Assembly: GCA_027064265.1 (NCBI GenBank)
Contig: JAMOQA010000476.1
Span: 1-8,301 of the forward strand
Source: Acidobacteriota bacterium
GTDB taxonomy: Bacteria; Acidobacteriota; Polarisedimenticolia; J045
DNA: 8,301 nt
Reading direction: 5' to 3'
Shown here piece by piece: positions 6,037 through 8,301 of the stretch. Position 1 is the first letter of the stretch; every line of letters begins with the position of its first letter. The position numbers were made by a program, and so were the translations under genes. The notes below the pieces were generated by a model, which was not told the DNA's origin, did not search any database, and saw only the letters and a program-made list of their open reading frames with translations.

Positions 6037-7224
6037 ATGGGCGAGCGCGCGGGAGAGGCCGGCCGCCGGGACGAGGGGGTCCGCTCGGACCTCTTCGTCC
6101 GCTTCGAGCCGGGCGGGGACGGCCTCCGCATCGAGCTGCGGTCGAAGGTCGCCACCTGGTACGGCGACGCGATCGAGGAGCAGGCGCGGCGGGTCCTCGG
6201 GGACCTGGGGGTCACCGCCGGCCGGCTCGAGATCGACGACCGGGGGGCGCTCCCCTTCGTCATCGCCGCCCGGATCGAGGCGGCGGTGCGCCGGGCCGGG
6301 CTCGGCGAGGGGAAGCGGCACCTCCCGGAGGGCCTGCCCGCGCCGCCCGCGTCTCCGCGGGACCGGCTCCGCCGGTCCCGGCTCTACCTGCCGGGGAACG
6401 AGCCGAAGTACTTCCCCAACGCCGGGCTCCACGGGGCCGACGGGCTGATCCTCGACCTCGAGGACTCGGTCCATCCCGGGGAGAAGGACGCCGCGCGGAT
6501 CCTGGTACGCAACGCCCTGCGTGCCGTCGACTTCGGGGGCGCCGAGCGGATGGTCCGGATCAACCAGCTCCCGCTGGGGCTCGAGGACCTGCGGGAGGTG
6601 ATCCCGGAACGGCCCGACCTGGTGCTGATCCCGAAGGTCGAGTCCGCCGGGCAGGTCCGGGAGGTGGACGCCGCGATCCGGGAGATCCTCCCGGGCCGGG
6701 ACGTCTGGCTGATGCCGATCCTCGAGTCGGCCCTCGGCATCGAGCGGGCCTTCGAGATCGCGACCGCCTGCGAGCGGGTATGCGCCCTCACCATCGGGCT
6801 CGAGGACTACACCGCCGACCTCGGGGTCGTGAAGACGCCGGGCGGCGAGGAGAGCCTCTGGGCCCGGTTGCGCCTGGTGAACGCCGCGAAGGCGGCCGGC
6901 ATCCAGGCGATCGACTCGGTCTACGGGAACGTCGCCGACATGGACGGCCTCCGCGCCTGGGGCGAACGGGCGCGGGCGATCGGCTTCGAGGGGATGGGGG
7001 CGGTCCACCCGCGCCAGGTCCCGGTGATCCACGAGGCGTTCGCCCCGTCGGCCGCCGAGATCGAGAAGGCCCGGAAGATCGTCGCCGCCTTCGAGGAGGC
7101 GCAGGCGAAGGGGCTCGGCGTGGTCAGCCTCGGGAGCAAGATGATCGATCCGCCGGTCGTCGAGCGGGCGCTCAAGCTGGTCGAGCGGGCCCGGGCGATG
7201 GGCCTCGTGGGGGACGACGCATGA
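6037..7224 (+). CDS. citE: citrate lyase gamma-beta fusion (CitD-CitE)
   Basis: 395 residues with two domains. Residues about 14-88 match citrate lyase acyl carrier protein CitD: SDLFVRFEP, LRIELRSKVATWYGDAI and IDDRGALPFVIAARIEAAVRRA. A Pro/basic linker (89-113) leads to a full CitE/HpcH-HpaI lyase domain: RSRLYLPGNEPKYF, GADGLILDLEDSVHPGEKDA, VRIN, LIPKVESA (E202), PILESALGIERA (E230), LTIGLEDYTADLG (D257) and GMGAVHPRQV (319-328). CitE cleaves a citryl-type thioester to an acetyl-type thioester and a 2-oxo acid such as oxaloacetate. CitD normally carries the thioester on a serine bearing a phosphoribosyl-dephospho-CoA group. A gapless comparison with Klebsiella, E. coli and Leuconostoc CitD (from memory) puts Arg16 at that position, followed by Ser17-Asp18. 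The order D-E-F matches classical cit operons, but D and E are normally separate genes. Citramalate or another 2-hydroxy-di/tricarboxylate is an alternative substrate. Confidence 0.86.
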   Translation: MGERAGEAGRRDEGVRSDLFVRFEPGGDGLRIELRSKVATWYGDAIEEQARRVLGDLGVTAGRLEIDDRGALPFVIAARIEAAVRRAGLGEGKRHLPEGLPAPPASPRDRLRRSRLYLPGNEPKYFPNAGLHGADGLILDLEDSVHPGEKDAARILVRNALRAVDFGGAERMVRINQLPLGLEDLREVIPERPDLVLIPKVESAGQVREVDAAIREILPGRDVWLMPILESALGIERAFEIATACERVCALTIGLEDYTADLGVVKTPGGEESLWARLRLVNAAKAAGIQAIDSVYGNVADMDGLRAWGERARAIGFEGMGAVHPRQVPVIHEAFAPSAAEIEKARKIVAAFEEAQAKGLGVVSLGSKMIDPPVVERALKLVERARAMGLVGDDA

Positions 7225-8301
7225 GCGGGATGGTGAAGAACGCCGCCGGGCGGCTGGTGCCGACCGAGGTCAACGGGAAGCCCCAGGTGCCCTACCGGGG
7301 GGTGGGGAAGTACCGGCCCGAGGGCCGGAAGGCCGCGCCCCCGATCCGCACCTGCGCCGACTACCCCGCGGACGGGGACAAGCGGGTCCCGTCCCTCGAG
7401 GCGGCCCTCGAGGCGTGCGGCCTCACGGACGGCATGACCATCTCCACCCACCACCACCTGCGGAACGGCGACCGGGTGGCCCTCGCGGCCCTTACGGCGG
7501 CCGCCCGGCTCGGCGCGAAGGACCTGATGTGGTTTCCCAGCGCCTCGTTCCCCTGCCACGCGCCGGTGATCGACCTGATGGAGCAGGGGGTGGTCCACCA
7601 CATCGAGGGCTCGATGAACGGGCCCCTCGGGGACTACTGCTCGCGGGGCAAGATGAGGGGGCTCGGTGTCCTGCGGTCCCACGGCGGCCGCTGGCAGGCG
7701 ATCCAGGACGGCGAGGTCCACGTCGACATCGCCGTGATCGCCGCCCCCTGTGCCGACCCGTTCGGCAACGCCAACGGGGCCCACGGTCCCTCGGCCTGCG
7801 GCTCCCTCGGGTTCGCCGTCGCCGACTCGATCTACGCCGACCACGTGATCGTCGTGACCGACAACCTGGTGCCGTTCCCCTGCATCCCGTGGCAGATCCA
7901 GGGGAACAACGTCGACTGTGTCGTCGAGGTCGACTCGATCGGCGACCCGGAGAAGATCGTCTCCGGCACGACCCGCATCACCCGCAGCCCCGACCGGCTG
8001 CGGATCGCGGAGCTGGTGGCCCGCTTCATCCGCGAGGCCGGCATCATGCGGGACGGCTTCTCGTTCCAGGCCGGCGCCGGCGGCATCTCCCTCGCCTTCG
8101 TCGCGTTCCTGCGGGAGATGATGCGGGAGGCGGGTGTCAAGGCCCGTTTCGTCCGGGGCGGCTCGACCAAGGTCCTCGTCGAGATGCTCCAGGAGGGGCT
8201 CACCGACTACATCCTCGACGGGCAGACCTTCGACCTGGACGCCGTCCGCTCGATCGCGAGCGATCCGCGGCACGTCCCGACGACGCCGTTCACCTCGTAC
8301 A
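7221..8301 (+). CDS. citF: citrate lyase alpha subunit / citrate CoA-transferase (3' partial)
   Basis: 360 residues are visible and the frame is still open at the window end. E. coli CitF is about 510 residues, so roughly 70 % is present. CitF blocks in order are PEGRKAAPPI (33-42), LTDGMTISTHHHLRNGD (68-84), SASFPCHAPVIDLMEQGVV (107-125), GSMNGPLG (130-137), ISRG-like CSRGKM (140-145), SHGGRW (153-158), FGNANGAHGPSACGSLGFAV (181-200), GDPEKIVSGTTRIT (241-254), GFSFQAGAGGISLA (279-292) and LDGQTFDLDAVRSIA (332-346). The alpha subunit exchanges the acetyl thioester on the carrier for citrate, giving the citryl thioester that CitE cleaves. The usual SFHH block reads STHH here. The start ATG overlaps the citDE stop (ATGA), with a weak GGGGGA (7209-7214) ahead, which suggests coupling. 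The helper genes citC, citG and citX are not in the window. Confidence 0.92.
   Translation, partial: MSGMVKNAAGRLVPTEVNGKPQVPYRGVGKYRPEGRKAAPPIRTCADYPADGDKRVPSLEAALEACGLTDGMTISTHHHLRNGDRVALAALTAAARLGAKDLMWFPSASFPCHAPVIDLMEQGVVHHIEGSMNGPLGDYCSRGKMRGLGVLRSHGGRWQAIQDGEVHVDIAVIAAPCADPFGNANGAHGPSACGSLGFAVADSIYADHVIVVTDNLVPFPCIPWQIQGNNVDCVVEVDSIGDPEKIVSGTTRITRSPDRLRIAELVARFIREAGIMRDGFSFQAGAGGISLAFVAFLREMMREAGVKARFVRGGSTKVLVEMLQEGLTDYILDGQTFDLDAVRSIASDPRHVPTTPFTSY

Noticed and set aside
6921..8273. Minus-strand open frame of 450 codons opposite CitF
   Set aside because: It is a composition-driven shadow of citF and of the end of citDE, with no motif.
1..8301. CRISPR array, tRNA/rRNA genes, insertion sequences, transposase or phage genes
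   Set aside because: I looked for direct repeats, tRNA-like cloverleaf segments and transposase motifs on both strands and saw none. The window is almost entirely metabolic coding sequence.

Overview
This is a very GC-rich bacterial segment (roughly 70 % G+C by eye, nearly every third codon position G or C). Genes are tightly packed, with 4-bp start/stop overlaps. The sequence does not fix the phylum. A yraN-type gene shows it is bacterial. An anaerobic, high-GC lineage (for example a deltaproteobacterium-like or NC10/Rokubacteria-like group) is a guess from the citrate-lyase content only.

Left edge (1-884): the 3' end of a YraN/UPF0102 gene on the plus strand meets a small SAM-dependent methyltransferase gene on the minus strand. 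Their 3' ends overlap by 11 bp. A 66-bp divergent spacer (885-950) follows. It holds Shine-Dalgarno sequences for both flanking genes, a weak promoter-like pair and a short near-perfect palindrome.

Right part (951-8301): one co-directional operon of six genes runs off the window. In order it encodes an HD-domain protein that lacks the His of its HD dyad, a MmgE/PrpD-family dehydratase-like protein, a single-chain aconitase of the homoaconitase (fungal Lys4-like) type, an isocitrate/isopropylmalate-type beta-decarboxylating dehydrogenase with an NADP-type signature, a fusion of citrate lyase gamma (CitD) and beta (CitE), and citrate lyase alpha (CitF, cut by the window end).

Taken together the genes look like a tricarboxylate module. 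The PrpD-like protein and the aconitase would interconvert a citrate-type acid, an aconitate-type acid and an isocitrate-type acid. The dehydrogenase would link the isocitrate-type acid to a 2-oxo acid plus CO2. The CitDE/CitF enzyme would cleave (or form) the citrate-type acid to acetate plus a 2-oxo acid. Run one way this shortens a 2-oxo acid by one carbon by reductive carboxylation and lyase cleavage; run the other way it lengthens one. Whether the substrate is citrate, homocitrate, methylcitrate or something else cannot be read from the sequence. The most unusual molecular detail is that the carrier (CitD) domain seems to have Arg where the serine carrying the citrate lyase prosthetic group normally sits.
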